The notes under the pieces are model-generated. The model saw nothing but the letters and a program-made list of their open reading frames with translations, ran no database searches and was not told the origin of the DNA. This document shows positions 25,024 through 33,649 of a stretch of 64,000 nt of DNA, piece after piece. The stretch spans positions 1-64,000 of the forward strand of contig NZ_JAEQMU010000002.1 in assembly GCF_017908035.1 (NCBI RefSeq), given 5' to 3'. Source of the DNA: Sphingobacterium tabacisoli. GTDB lineage: Bacteria; Bacteroidota; Bacteroidia; Sphingobacteriales; Sphingobacteriaceae. Within the stretch, counting starts at the first letter, position 1; each line of letters starts with the position of its first letter. Both the position numbers and the translations under genes were made by a program.

Positions 25024-26992
25024 CTGCAGTGTAATTGAATGAATGGTCTATCTTTAGTTGTTGGATGACTCTTGAGAACAATTCTTTTAATCCGAAATAT
25101 TCATCTGTATTGTATATGGCCTTTTTAAGTGATAGCTGTTGCGTCACATGTAAGCTGTCGTCTACGAGTTCACTTTTATAGTTGTAGCGGGCCGTATTCT
25201 CCGGTAATACAAGACTTACATTTTTTGGTGAAGTCTTTACATTACTTCCCTTTGGAAGCTTTATGGTTATTGTATGACTCTCGTCTCTTCTGGAACCGAT
25301 ATCTACATGGTAGTTTCTTTCATTGAGATTGAAAGGGTTTTTAATAGTGCGGTTTATAAAGATAGGGTTGAAGTAAAAGGCGTTCCCTTTTATTTCATCA
25401 CAGACTTTGGTTTCTATAGTAAAGTTTTCAATAAGAGAAATTTCATTGTTATCCAGATTTTCTATGTTAAGTTCTTTTACAGTTATACTTGTTAATTGAT
25501 CATCAATAGCTTCTTGATATTCTTCCCTTGAAGGATACTCAAGTATGTTTCTGCGTTTACTTACGGCGTCCATTCCATTGTATATTATAGTGAGGCTACC
25601 TTTTAACACTCCACTGGGATCTAGTGAGCCATCGAAATTGTAATGAGTTGATGATATTTGATTGTTGATTAAAGGAATCCATTCCGAGGATTTTTTTGAA
25701 AAAACAATCCGCCCTTTTTCGTTAATACAGCGCATAGGGAGTTCGCCAAAAGGAAGCAGAGGGTCAGTCGCATCTGCTAGGTAGGTTTCATTCTGAATCT
25801 TAACTCCTGCTATTACATAATTAAAATCAGAGATGACAGGATGAAGGCTGTTAGGAATTCCATTATCTCGTGTAGAAACAAGAATAGGGTAGGATTCTAT
25901 GCCGGCCGCATTGAGTGCTGTGATTAGAGAGAGGTTGATGTCTGCTGAGTTCCCCTTTTTGTTTTTTAAAGCGTCTTCAATGCCATTTTGTGCATATTTT
26001 CCATAGGTATTGTTCCATTTTATGTTCTGTTGAACCCATTTGAATACATTTTTAGCTTTATCAAGTTGATTATAGGAGGTGTCTCCTGATTTGGTTAACA
26101 TTTCTTCAAGTAGATTTGTTTTCTTTAATTGTCCTCCAAAGTCTTTATCTGTCATGAGTTCTCTATCGACATCGCTCCATTTTTTTGTGAAAGATTTGAC
26201 ACCTCCTCCCGACATAGCCATTTCTTCTAGTTCAAAGCTGACTGCGGAGATGTAGTTTTTTGGAGCTAGCATATAGGCCTCCGCCTTAAAAGCTGGTATG
26301 CCTTCCATAAAGTACGTAATGTCAGAACAGTCTATTTTATTGCCGTTTAAAACTAGGCACTCGCGTTGTAGTTTTGATTTTGTGTCAGAAAGTTTCAGTG
26401 GACCTTTTAATGTAATGTTGTATTTATATATAGCTGGAATCAGTATTCGATAGTCACTTTTTAATTTTGGAATATCTGTTTGGAATTGCCACGATCTAAA
26501 GTTGAATATATCAGGTGAGACTACAGTGTATTCAAGTTCTACTATCGACCCAGTCTGAATATCCGGCATTGTAAATTTGTTTAATTTCACAAAATCGTTT
26601 CTATGTTCAAGAAAGATGTCTTTGTTTTTGAGGGGGGTGCTTTCGATTTTACCGTTTACAAGGTTATAGGTGGTCGCTTTTATATTGGTTATATACTCAA
26701 AGGTCGAACCATATTTATACAATGGAATTGTGAAGTTAGCCTGCTCATATCCTTCCTTTGTTAGGATTTTGAGTCGGGTCTTATAGTGATGGAATACCAT
26801 TAAGGAGCGATCAGACTCGCTTTTATCAATGTGAGTCTTTCCATGTTCAAAGAGTGTTATGGCGTGAGCGCTAGAATCTATATCGTATACATTTGTTTCA
26901 AAATCGGAGAATCCTATTGTGGGAGTGCCCTCTAATTGTGCCATCAGCCGTGCTGAAAACAGCGTGAAAAGAGCTAAAAGAATATATCTCAT
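25010..26992 (-). CDS. DUF3857 and transglutaminase-like protein with degenerate active site
   Basis: This 660-residue paralogue of the next gene has a signal peptide (about 1-18), a DUF3857 domain (about 60-240), a transglutaminase-like fold (about 290-430) and a C-terminal beta domain. At the place of the catalytic Cys it reads GNSADINL, with Ser 349 where the neighbour has Cys 328. The His position reads NYVIAG (Tyr). Only the acidic residue (LADATDP) fits. It is therefore probably not a working transglutaminase or protease and may bind or chaperone the substrate of its partner. It is first in a two-gene unit with a well-formed promoter. Confidence 0.85.
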   Translation of the reverse strand: MRYILLALFTLFSARLMAQLEGTPTIGFSDFETNVYDIDSSAHAITLFEHGKTHIDKSESDRSLMVFHHYKTRLKILTKEGYEQANFTIPLYKYGSTFEYITNIKATTYNLVNGKIESTPLKNKDIFLEHRNDFVKLNKFTMPDIQTGSIVELEYTVVSPDIFNFRSWQFQTDIPKLKSDYRILIPAIYKYNITLKGPLKLSDTKSKLQRECLVLNGNKIDCSDITYFMEGIPAFKAEAYMLAPKNYISAVSFELEEMAMSGGGVKSFTKKWSDVDRELMTDKDFGGQLKKTNLLEEMLTKSGDTSYNQLDKAKNVFKWVQQNIKWNNTYGKYAQNGIEDALKNKKGNSADINLSLITALNAAGIESYPILVSTRDNGIPNSLHPVISDFNYVIAGVKIQNETYLADATDPLLPFGELPMRCINEKGRIVFSKKSSEWIPLINNQISSTHYNFDGSLDPSGVLKGSLTIIYNGMDAVSKRRNILEYPSREEYQEAIDDQLTSITVKELNIENLDNNEISLIENFTIETKVCDEIKGNAFYFNPIFINRTIKNPFNLNERNYHVDIGSRRDESHTITIKLPKGSNVKTSPKNVSLVLPENTARYNYKSELVDDSLHVTQQLSLKKAIYNTDEYFGLKELFSRVIQQLKIDHSFNYTADASL

Positions 26993-27020
26993 AACTGAAC
27001 AAGTGGGTTGGTATCTTCCC

Positions 27021-27052
27021 GAAAGGTAGATAAATATTACCCGAATTGCAAA
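27021..27052 (-). promoter_or_regulatory. promoter of the DUF3857 gene pair
   Basis: On the minus strand TTTG (27049-27052), 20 bases, then TACCTTTC (27021-27028), one base off TAnnTTTG. The predicted start is near 27014, about 20 bases before the ATG. Confidence 0.6.
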
Positions 27053-27061
27053 CTACAATTG

Positions 27062-28840
27062 TTACTCCGTACTCTGCAATAGCTGTTTTTCATAGAGTTC
27101 GGCATACTCCCCATTCGCCGCCAGTAAGCCGCTGTGGTTCCCTTCTTCTATTATTTTTCCATTTTCAAGAACAATGATGTGATCTGCGTTCTTTATTGTG
27201 GAAATACGGTGCGCTATAAATATCGTTGTTTTGTTCTTCATGATACGTCCCAGGTTGTGCAGTATTTCCTCTTCTGTTTTAGTGTCGACTGCAGAAAGGC
27301 AATCATCAAATATCAGCATTTGCGGGTCCTTTACCAATGCTCGGGCGATGGATAACCGTTGTTTTTGACCGCCTGAAAGTGTAAGTCCACGTTCGCCTAT
27401 ATGCGTCTGAAACCCCTCTTCAAAAGCAGCAATGTTTTCATATACAGCGGCATCTTTTGCGGCAGCTTCCACTTTGTCGATTTCGCAGGTGTCCAGGCCA
27501 AAAGCTATATTATTGGCAATAGTATCCGAGAATAGAAAAACTTGTTGTGGGACAAAGCCTATCTGATGGCGTAGTGACTTTATATTCAGGTCTTTTATGT
27601 CGTTTCCATCAAATGTTATTTGGCCTTGATCTGCGTCATACATCCTCAATAGAAGGTTGGCCAGTGTTGACTTTCCAGAACCGGTCTTCCCGATTATCGC
27701 TAGTGTCTGTCCCGCCTTAATATCTATGTTAATGCCGCTCAATGCCTGTATACCTGTTTCGGGATACGTAAAAGATAGATTTTTAATACGGATATTTCCA
27801 GCTAGTTCGTCGGTGATATTTCCGCTAATAATCTCAGGTTTGGTGTTTAAAAACTCATTTATTCGTTTTTGTGAAGCTGCAGCGCGTTGTATGAGCGACG
27901 TAACCCAGGCAAGTGCCATCGCTGGAAAGGTCAGCTGATTTACGTACATGATAAACTCAGCGATGTTACCGGCAGTGATAGTTCCTTTATTGACTTCAAT
28001 TCCGCCAATATACACCGTTATTATTGTGCTAAAACCTACGAGGAATATAATCAACGGAAAGAATATCGCCTGCACTTTTACTAGGTCAAGAGAACTGTTG
28101 CGGTACACATTACTCTCATGCGCAAATTCTGCCATTTTTTGATCTTCCCTCACATAGGTCTTAATTACTCGTATGCCAGAGAATGTTTCCTGTACAAAAG
28201 ACGAAAGCTTCGATAGTTGTGCTTGAATCTTCGTGCTACGTTTGTTTATTATTCGGTTTACCATTAGAATAATCAACGATATCACAGGAATAGGCAATAG
28301 CGCGTAGGTGGCCAAAGTCGGATTTACATCATACATAGCATATATGATCATCACAGAGAGTGTTACCGTGTTGATTGCATACATGATTGCTGGGCCAAGA
28401 TAATTGCGCACTTGGTTTACATCTTCTGTAGCGCGATTCATTAGGTCACCCGTATTGTTTTTTCTGAAAAAAGAGAAATCCAGCTCTTGGTAGTGATTGT
28501 ATATCTCGTTTTTTAGGTCATATTCGATATGCCTAGAGATAAGTATAATCGATTGCCGCATCAAGAAGAGAAAGATTCCTCTAAGCAATGCCAGGACAAG
28601 GACTACAATTCCGAAAAAAAGCAAGCTACTTCCGAAGACTTGATAGATGAGATTTTGTCGTTCGAAACCATCATAGAGCCTGTATAGGTCTATGTTTTCC
28701 TTGACTAGGTCAAAAGCTTCCCGTATTACTTTCGCAGGTAATATTCCGAAGTAGTTGGAAATAATAACGAAGATTACTCCTGGGATCAATCTCCATTTGT
28801 ATTTGTAGAAATATTTATTGAGGTAGGATAGTTCTTTCAT
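27062..28840 (-). CDS. ABC exporter half-transporter (MsbA/MdlA-like)
   Basis: This 592-residue protein fuses a six-helix exporter membrane domain (about 15-320) to an ATPase domain. Visible motifs are Walker A GKTGSGKST with Lys 390, the Q-loop region GFVPQQVFLF, signature LSGGQKQR, Walker B LMIFD ending at Asp 512, and the H-loop in IFIAHRIST. The residue after Walker B, normally the catalytic Glu, is Asp 513 (FDDCLSAVD), as in MdlA/TmrA-type subunits that work in heterodimers. No partner half-transporter lies next to it. It may export lipids, peptides or drugs; the substrate cannot be deduced. Confidence 0.9.
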   Translation of the reverse strand: MKELSYLNKYFYKYKWRLIPGVIFVIISNYFGILPAKVIREAFDLVKENIDLYRLYDGFERQNLIYQVFGSSLLFFGIVVLVLALLRGIFLFLMRQSIILISRHIEYDLKNEIYNHYQELDFSFFRKNNTGDLMNRATEDVNQVRNYLGPAIMYAINTVTLSVMIIYAMYDVNPTLATYALLPIPVISLIILMVNRIINKRSTKIQAQLSKLSSFVQETFSGIRVIKTYVREDQKMAEFAHESNVYRNSSLDLVKVQAIFFPLIIFLVGFSTIITVYIGGIEVNKGTITAGNIAEFIMYVNQLTFPAMALAWVTSLIQRAAASQKRINEFLNTKPEIISGNITDELAGNIRIKNLSFTYPETGIQALSGINIDIKAGQTLAIIGKTGSGKSTLANLLLRMYDADQGQITFDGNDIKDLNIKSLRHQIGFVPQQVFLFSDTIANNIAFGLDTCEIDKVEAAAKDAAVYENIAAFEEGFQTHIGERGLTLSGGQKQRLSIARALVKDPQMLIFDDCLSAVDTKTEEEILHNLGRIMKNKTTIFIAHRISTIKNADHIIVLENGKIIEEGNHSGLLAANGEYAELYEKQLLQSTE

Positions 28841-28855
28841 GTTGCGTCTCTATTA

Positions 28856-28863
28856 CAAATGTA
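28856..28863 (-). promoter_or_regulatory. -7 element of the ABC exporter gene
   Basis: TACATTTG on the minus strand lies 15 bases before the ATG at 28840, giving a leader of roughly 10 bases. No matching TTTG is seen at the -33 distance. Confidence 0.45.
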
Positions 28864-28967
28864 ATGGTTTCGGTTTAATATCTTTTGGCTGTTTCTTTCT
28901 AATTCGTCATATAATTCTGTAAAAGCGACATATTTCAATAAATCACGGATAAAACGAATTAATTTTT

Positions 28968-28975
28968 TATTTTTG
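28968..28975 (+). promoter_or_regulatory. -7 element of the leucine-dehydrogenase-like gene
   Basis: TATTTTTG at 28968-28975, 40 bases before the ATG. No clear -33 box is seen. Confidence 0.4.
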
Positions 28976-29015
28976 TAAAGCTTTTTAGAATAGTTTTTGA
29001 ATTATTTTTTTTGAT

Positions 29016-30083
29016 ATGCAAAACGCTTCAGTTTTCGATTTGATGGCCTCTTCAGAACATCAGAATTTGTTTTTTTGCAATGACCCATCGGTCGGCCTGA
29101 AGGCCATCATTGCGATTCATGACACAACTTTAGGTCCTGCTATTGGAGGGGTTAGGATGTTGCCTTACGAGTCAGAAGGAGAGGCCGTTGAAGATGCGTT
29201 GCGTCTATCGAAAGCTATAACCTACAAATCTTCATTGGCCGGATTGAACTTAGGAGGAGGATGCGCTGTTATTATTGGTAATAACCGTACCGAAAAATCA
29301 GAAGTACTTATGCGTCGCTTTGGTAAATTTGTCAAAGGTTTGAATGGTAACTTTATAGCTTCTATCGACGTCGGTACCACTCAAAAAGATTTAGAATATA
29401 TCCATGCAGAGACCGATTACGTAGCAGGTCTTCCTACTTCTATGAATGGAGGTGGTGATACTACCGTTTTTGCTGCTCGCGGTGTTTTTTATGGAATCAA
29501 AGCTTCTATAAAGGAATTGTACGGTGATGATTCCCTTGCGGGGCGTAAGATCGCGGTGCAAGGGGTTGGTTCTGTAGGGGAGCAGTTGGTTTCTATGTTG
29601 CGTGCGGAGAATGCGCGGGTTTACGTATCGGATATGACCGAAGAGCGTAAGATGAAAGTCGCCGCCAAATATAAAGCCGAGCCTATTCAGTATGCAACAA
29701 GTTATGAGTTGGATGTTGATGTGTATGCACCCTGTGCATTAGGAGGTACGGTCAATGTGGATACAGTGCCCAAGATGCGTTGCAAGATTATTGCTGGATC
29801 AGCCAATAACCAATTGAAAGATGAGGAGCGTACTATTCAATTGTTGAAAGAGCACAATATCCTTTATACCCCTGATTTTTTAATTAATTCAGGAGCATTA
29901 ATTAGTTGTTATTCCGAGTTAGAGGGCTATGGTACAGATCGTACAGAGTCTTTGATACGTAATATATACAGCGCTACGCGCCACGTCTTACAGACGTCCC
30001 GAGAAGAAGATATCACTACATTCCAAGCCGCCAAACAGTTGGCAGAAAAGCGTATCTCTGATATGGCCAAGCTTAGAAGATAG
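29016..30083 (+). CDS. Glu/Leu/Phe/Val dehydrogenase family protein, catalytic Lys replaced by Cys
   Basis: This 355-residue protein aligns along its whole length with leucine/phenylalanine dehydrogenases, which deaminate branched or aromatic amino acids with NAD. It keeps PAIGGVRMLPY, the substrate-binding Lys 71 in ITYKSSLAG, the Asp in DVGTTQKD, and the NAD fold GVGSVGEQL near 185. The glycine-rich catalytic loop, normally GGGKAVI, reads GGGCAVI here, so the essential catalytic Lys is Cys 83 (codon TGC at 29262-29264). The frame is intact and conserved elsewhere. The protein may be inactive as a dehydrogenase, have changed chemistry, or be regulatory. It precedes nusB by 50 bases. Confidence 0.88.
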   Translation: MQNASVFDLMASSEHQNLFFCNDPSVGLKAIIAIHDTTLGPAIGGVRMLPYESEGEAVEDALRLSKAITYKSSLAGLNLGGGCAVIIGNNRTEKSEVLMRRFGKFVKGLNGNFIASIDVGTTQKDLEYIHAETDYVAGLPTSMNGGGDTTVFAARGVFYGIKASIKELYGDDSLAGRKIAVQGVGSVGEQLVSMLRAENARVYVSDMTEERKMKVAAKYKAEPIQYATSYELDVDVYAPCALGGTVNVDTVPKMRCKIIAGSANNQLKDEERTIQLLKEHNILYTPDFLINSGALISCYSELEGYGTDRTESLIRNIYSATRHVLQTSREEDITTFQAAKQLAEKRISDMAKLRR

Positions 30084-30087
30084 TGTG

Positions 30088-30126
30088 CGTTCTTAGAATT
30101 TCGTTCTTATAAAATTATCGTTCTTA
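30088..30126 (+). repeat. three direct CGTTCTTA repeats before nusB
   Basis: CGTTCTTA occurs at 30088-30095, 30102-30109 and 30119-30126, filling the gap between the dehydrogenase-like gene and the nusB ATG at 30133. The repeats are exact and 14 and 17 bases apart. They may be a regulatory site in DNA or RNA. No known site is recognised. Confidence 0.6.
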
Positions 30127-30132
30127 TTACAT

Positions 30133-31080
30133 ATGTTAAACAGAAGACACCTTAGAGTTAAGGTATTGCAGACGCTTTACGCGTACAGTTTATCCGAAGA
30201 TAAACAGGTTAAAGATTTTGAAAAGGCTCTTTTCAAGAATGTGGAAGAGGTCAATGAGATGTATATCTGGACATTGAACCTATTGGATGAGGTAGCAGAG
30301 TATGTGGTTTTGGATCAGGAGAGTCGTGCAGCTAAATTTCTGCCTACCGAACAGGATAAAATCTTAACTGCAAAGTTGAATAGCAACACTTTTATTGAGT
30401 CGTTGCGTCAGAATCGGACATATTTAGAGTTGGTTAAAAAGTACAACGTATCTTGGGGATTTGACCCGGAGATTGTTCGTTCTATTTTTGCTCAACTCAA
30501 GGATTCACCTGCTTATTTAGAGTATTTAGCTTCAACGGATCATAGTATCAATGCCGAAAAAGATATTATCAAATATATCTTCAAGAAAATAATTCTTAAG
30601 TCTGTGGATATTGAGCAGGTTTTTGAAGATAAATTCATCAACTGGCCAGTGGATAAGGAAGTTCTTCAGGCAATGATTGCTAAGACTTTTAAAAACTTCA
30701 GTTCAGAGAACCCTTCACAGAATAAATTGGCTGATCTTACACCAAGCTGGAGTGAAGATGAAGAGTTTATCTCTGAGTTACTGAAAACATCTATCCGCTA
30801 CGGTGAAGAGTATCAGGCTCTGATTGCAGCAAAGACGAAGAACTGGGAGGCTGATCGTATTGCCCTAATGGATATTCTATTGATGCGTATGGCGATCAGT
30901 GAATTAATAAACTTTCCCTCTATACCGGTGAAGGTAACCATAAATGAATATATTGAACTTTCTAAATCGTTCAGTACATTGAAGAGTAATACTTTTATTA
31001 ATGGTATTTTAGATAAAATCCTAGCTGATTTAACGAAGGAAGGACGTATTCGGAAAGCAGGTAGGGGATTAAAAGATTAA
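30133..31080 (+). CDS. nusB: transcription antitermination factor NusB (long Bacteroidota form)
   Basis: NusB binds boxA RNA together with NusE (S10) and supports antitermination in rRNA operons. The start MLNRRHLRVKVLQTLYAYS is the typical NusB N-terminal helix. The C-terminal region WEADRIALMDILLMRMAISEL and VKVTINEYIELSKSFSTLKSNTFINGILDKI is the conserved second half. The protein has 315 residues against about 140 in E. coli. The extra 160 residues are an insert between the first helix and the C-terminal core, usual in Bacteroidota. Downstream genes follow closely (3 and 31 bases). Confidence 0.93.
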   Translation: MLNRRHLRVKVLQTLYAYSLSEDKQVKDFEKALFKNVEEVNEMYIWTLNLLDEVAEYVVLDQESRAAKFLPTEQDKILTAKLNSNTFIESLRQNRTYLELVKKYNVSWGFDPEIVRSIFAQLKDSPAYLEYLASTDHSINAEKDIIKYIFKKIILKSVDIEQVFEDKFINWPVDKEVLQAMIAKTFKNFSSENPSQNKLADLTPSWSEDEEFISELLKTSIRYGEEYQALIAAKTKNWEADRIALMDILLMRMAISELINFPSIPVKVTINEYIELSKSFSTLKSNTFINGILDKILADLTKEGRIRKAGRGLKD

Positions 31081-31083
31081 CTT

Positions 31084-31536
31084 ATGATATTTAAAAACAC
31101 ACTTTTGGCTTTTGCTGTTATTGGGTTATTGGCCGGTTGTGGCAATCAAACTGCAACTAATACAGAACAAAATGCGGAACAACCTGTAGTTTCTTCGGTA
31201 GCTGATACAACAGCCTCCAAGCAACAGGGCGTTATCGAATTTGAAGAGTCTGCCTTTGATTTTGGTAAGGTGAAAGAAGGAGCTGTAGTGGAGCACATCT
31301 TTAAATTCAAGAATACAGGAGCTGCTCCCGTTATTTTGTCTCAGGTTTCAGCCTCTTGCGGATGTACTACGCCAGATTTTACCAAAGAGCCGGTTTTACC
31401 TGGCAAAGTTGGTGAGATTAAGGTGAGTTTTAATAGTTTAGGGCAGGTCGGTAATCAACAAAAGATTGTGACTGTAAGCTCTAACGCAGAGAATAGAGTG
31501 ACAACAATTCAGATTAAAGGAATTGTCGAAAAATAG
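31084..31536 (+). CDS. DUF1573 domain lipoprotein
   Basis: This is a 150-residue lipoprotein with lipobox LLAGC (Cys 19), a 30-residue low-complexity linker, and one DUF1573 immunoglobulin-like domain (about 50-148). The domain begins IEFEESAFDFGKVKEGAVVEH and contains the typical SCGCTTPDFTKEPV. The function of DUF1573 proteins is not established. The domain resembles ASPM/SPD-2/Hydin-type beta sandwiches. It lies between nusB and yajC with very short gaps and is likely co-transcribed with both. Confidence 0.88.
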   Translation: MIFKNTLLAFAVIGLLAGCGNQTATNTEQNAEQPVVSSVADTTASKQQGVIEFEESAFDFGKVKEGAVVEHIFKFKNTGAAPVILSQVSASCGCTTPDFTKEPVLPGKVGEIKVSFNSLGQVGNQQKIVTVSSNAENRVTTIQIKGIVEK

Positions 31537-31567
31537 AACAGTAATCAATAACTAAATAAATAATAAA

Positions 31568-31891
31568 ATGATATCAACATTTTTTTTACAAGCTGCAGGT
31601 GGTGCAGGCGGAATCATGAGTTTCTTACCAATGATTTTAATCGTTGTTGTATTTTATTTCTTCATGATCAGACCGCAGATGAAAAAGCAGAAAGATCACA
31701 AGAAATATATTCAAGAGTTAGATGTTAATTCAAAAGTAGTAACTACAGCAGGGATACATGGACGTATCGTTGAGGTTAGTGAGGCTACTTTTTTGATTGA
31801 CGTAGGTTCGGGCGTTAAGATGCGTTTTGATAAATCGGCAATCTCTTTAGATGCATCACGCGCTGCAAATACAGAAGTAAAGAAAGATTAA
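31568..31891 (+). CDS. yajC: preprotein translocase subunit YajC
   Basis: This small single-pass membrane protein is associated with the SecDF complex, 107 residues. One transmembrane helix (about 17-36) ends in FYFFMIRPQMKKQKDHKKY, the YajC hallmark. A cytoplasmic domain with VVTTAGIHGRIVEV follows. It is last in the nusB-DUF1573-yajC unit and is followed by a terminator. Confidence 0.96.
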   Translation: MISTFFLQAAGGAGGIMSFLPMILIVVVFYFFMIRPQMKKQKDHKKYIQELDVNSKVVTTAGIHGRIVEVSEATFLIDVGSGVKMRFDKSAISLDASRAANTEVKKD

Positions 31892-31911
31892 TTTTTCTTG
31901 TTGCAAAGAAT

Positions 31912-31944
31912 AAAGGCCATTCATGTTTTGAATGGCTTTTTTTT
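31912..31944 (+). terminator. terminator after yajC
   Basis: GCCATTCA (31916-31923) pairs with TGAATGGC (31929-31936) and is followed by eight T. Confidence 0.88.
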
Positions 31945-31966
31945 CGATAATACAACTCATTTTTTC

Positions 31967-31974
31967 TAAGTTTG
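31967..31974 (+). promoter_or_regulatory. -7 element of the YbbR-coaE unit
   Basis: TAAGTTTG at 31967-31974 lies after the yajC terminator, so YbbR-coaE-exonuclease can be a separate transcription unit. The leader to the ATG at 32096 would be about 115 bases. Confidence 0.5.
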
Positions 31975-32095
31975 TATATAAACAATCAAGGTACTACAAG
32001 CTGTGTAGATGTGATTTGAAGGCTTGTTCGAAAAGCGTGGAACAAAGAGAGCAAAGCCCCTTGTCGACTATAGAGCGTGTAATAATTATTTACCG

Positions 32096-33043
32096 ATGAA
32101 ACAAAGGAGAATAAATAAAATACAACGGCGGAAAATTTCCATTTTCATACGTTGCCTTGTTATTTCTTTTGTCGCTTGGTTGCTGATTGCTGTTTCCAAT
32201 AAATATACCTTTACTGTTAAAGCAGGGATTGAGTACGTCAATATACCAGAGAAGCGAGCATTTCACCCTTTACAATCAGATACGGTCAGTGTGCGCATCA
32301 AAATGAGCGGTTGGAACGTCCTAATGTCCCGTCTAAACCCTGATACGGCAAATATCCAGGTTGACCTAAGCAGTCTGAGTAGCCGTAATTATATTGTTTT
32401 TTCAAATCAGATCGGTTTTATCAATAGGCAGTTTCCTGTGGATAAACAAGTCATTAGTGTAGGGCCGGATACTTTGTATTTTGATTTTTCCAAACAAACC
32501 CAGCGCAAAGTACCCGTTCGTGTACCGATGCATATTGCTTTCAAAAAACAATATGGTGTGGTTGGGCCTACTCGCACCAGCCCCGAATACGTAACGATTA
32601 CAGGACCATTGGAAGATGTTGCAAATATAGAGTTTCTAGAGACGGACAGCGTATTTGGCACGCAGGTGCATACGGATATTAGGACTGTCTCCAATATCAA
32701 TAGAAAGCAACGTACCAATGTTACCATCTATCCTACTTTTGCAGAGGTGACTATTCCTATTGGTGAATTAACAGAGAAGATTATTGAAATTCCCATAAAA
32801 GTGGAGAATGAAGGACGCTACACCTCCGTACGCACTATTCCGAGCAAGGTGACGGTTACAACATTAGTTTCTTTAAAAGACTTTAGCAAATGGACTGCAC
32901 GCGATTTTGAAGCTATTGTTGATCTGGACAATTGGGCGGAAAATCGGGTTAAAAGTTTGCCCATTCTGATGACCAAAGTTCCTGATTTTGTTAAAATCAT
33001 AAAGATAGAACCCCAGAACGTTGATTTCTTCGTTCGTAAATAA
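32096..33043 (+). CDS. YbbR-like domain protein
   Basis: This is a 315-residue membrane-anchored protein. A basic N-terminus (MKQRRINKIQRRK) precedes one transmembrane helix (about 16-36), then extracytoplasmic YbbR-type repeats (for example VRVPMHIAFKKQYGVVGPTRTSPEYVTITGP near 140-170). YbbR (CdaR) regulates diadenylate cyclase in Firmicutes; whether this protein does so in Bacteroidota is unknown. I use the ATG at 32096; a longer frame from a TTG at 32024 adds 24 residues with no signal or domain character. It is followed 6 bases later by coaE. Confidence 0.82.
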   Translation: MKQRRINKIQRRKISIFIRCLVISFVAWLLIAVSNKYTFTVKAGIEYVNIPEKRAFHPLQSDTVSVRIKMSGWNVLMSRLNPDTANIQVDLSSLSSRNYIVFSNQIGFINRQFPVDKQVISVGPDTLYFDFSKQTQRKVPVRVPMHIAFKKQYGVVGPTRTSPEYVTITGPLEDVANIEFLETDSVFGTQVHTDIRTVSNINRKQRTNVTIYPTFAEVTIPIGELTEKIIEIPIKVENEGRYTSVRTIPSKVTVTTLVSLKDFSKWTARDFEAIVDLDNWAENRVKSLPILMTKVPDFVKIIKIEPQNVDFFVRK

Positions 33044-33049
33044 ATCATA

Positions 33050-33649
33050 ATGGGAATAAAAGTCGGTATTACGGGAGGAATTGGCTCAGGTAAGAGCTAT
33101 ATATCCCGCATTTTTAAAGCCATGGGAGTCCCCTTTTACGATGCGGATAAGGAGGCCAAGCAGCTTATGAATCACGATCCCGATATCCACAAAGGATTAG
33201 TGAATGCATTTGGCACAGAGGTTTACCAAGCCGACGGAGTATTAGATCGCAAATGGTTGGCTGAACAGGTCTTTAATAACAATGACAAATTAGAGATACT
33301 GAACAGTATTGTCCATCCTTTAGTCATCCGACATGGAGAAATGTGGGCGTTGCGTCAGACTGCGGCTTATAGCCTCAAAGAGGCGGCATTATTAATAGAG
33401 AGTGGATCTTATAAGAGCTTAGATTGCCTTATCCTGGTATCAGCGCCAGAAGAATTAAGGATTGAGCGTGTTATGCACAGAGATGCCGTGTCGCGGGCTG
33501 AAGTCCAGGGACGGATCGATAAGCAGATGCCTGAGTCTGAAAAAGAGAAATATGCGGATTTCATTGTTCATAACGATGGGGTGAGTCCTTTATTGCCGCA
33601 AATATTACATATACATCAACAGATTTTACAAAGAGAATGGTCGAAATAA
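33050..33649 (+). CDS. coaE: dephospho-CoA kinase
   Basis: CoaE phosphorylates the ribose 3'-OH of dephospho-CoA, the last step of coenzyme A synthesis. The protein has 199 residues. A P-loop GGIGSGKS at residues 9-16 is followed by GVPFYDADKEAKQLM, with the conserved DAD, then the lid RVMHRDAVSRAEVQGRIDKQM and the C-terminal FIVHNDG. All are typical of the family. It overlaps the following gene by 13 bases. Confidence 0.96.
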   Translation: MGIKVGITGGIGSGKSYISRIFKAMGVPFYDADKEAKQLMNHDPDIHKGLVNAFGTEVYQADGVLDRKWLAEQVFNNNDKLEILNSIVHPLVIRHGEMWALRQTAAYSLKEAALLIESGSYKSLDCLILVSAPEELRIERVMHRDAVSRAEVQGRIDKQMPESEKEKYADFIVHNDGVSPLLPQILHIHQQILQREWSK

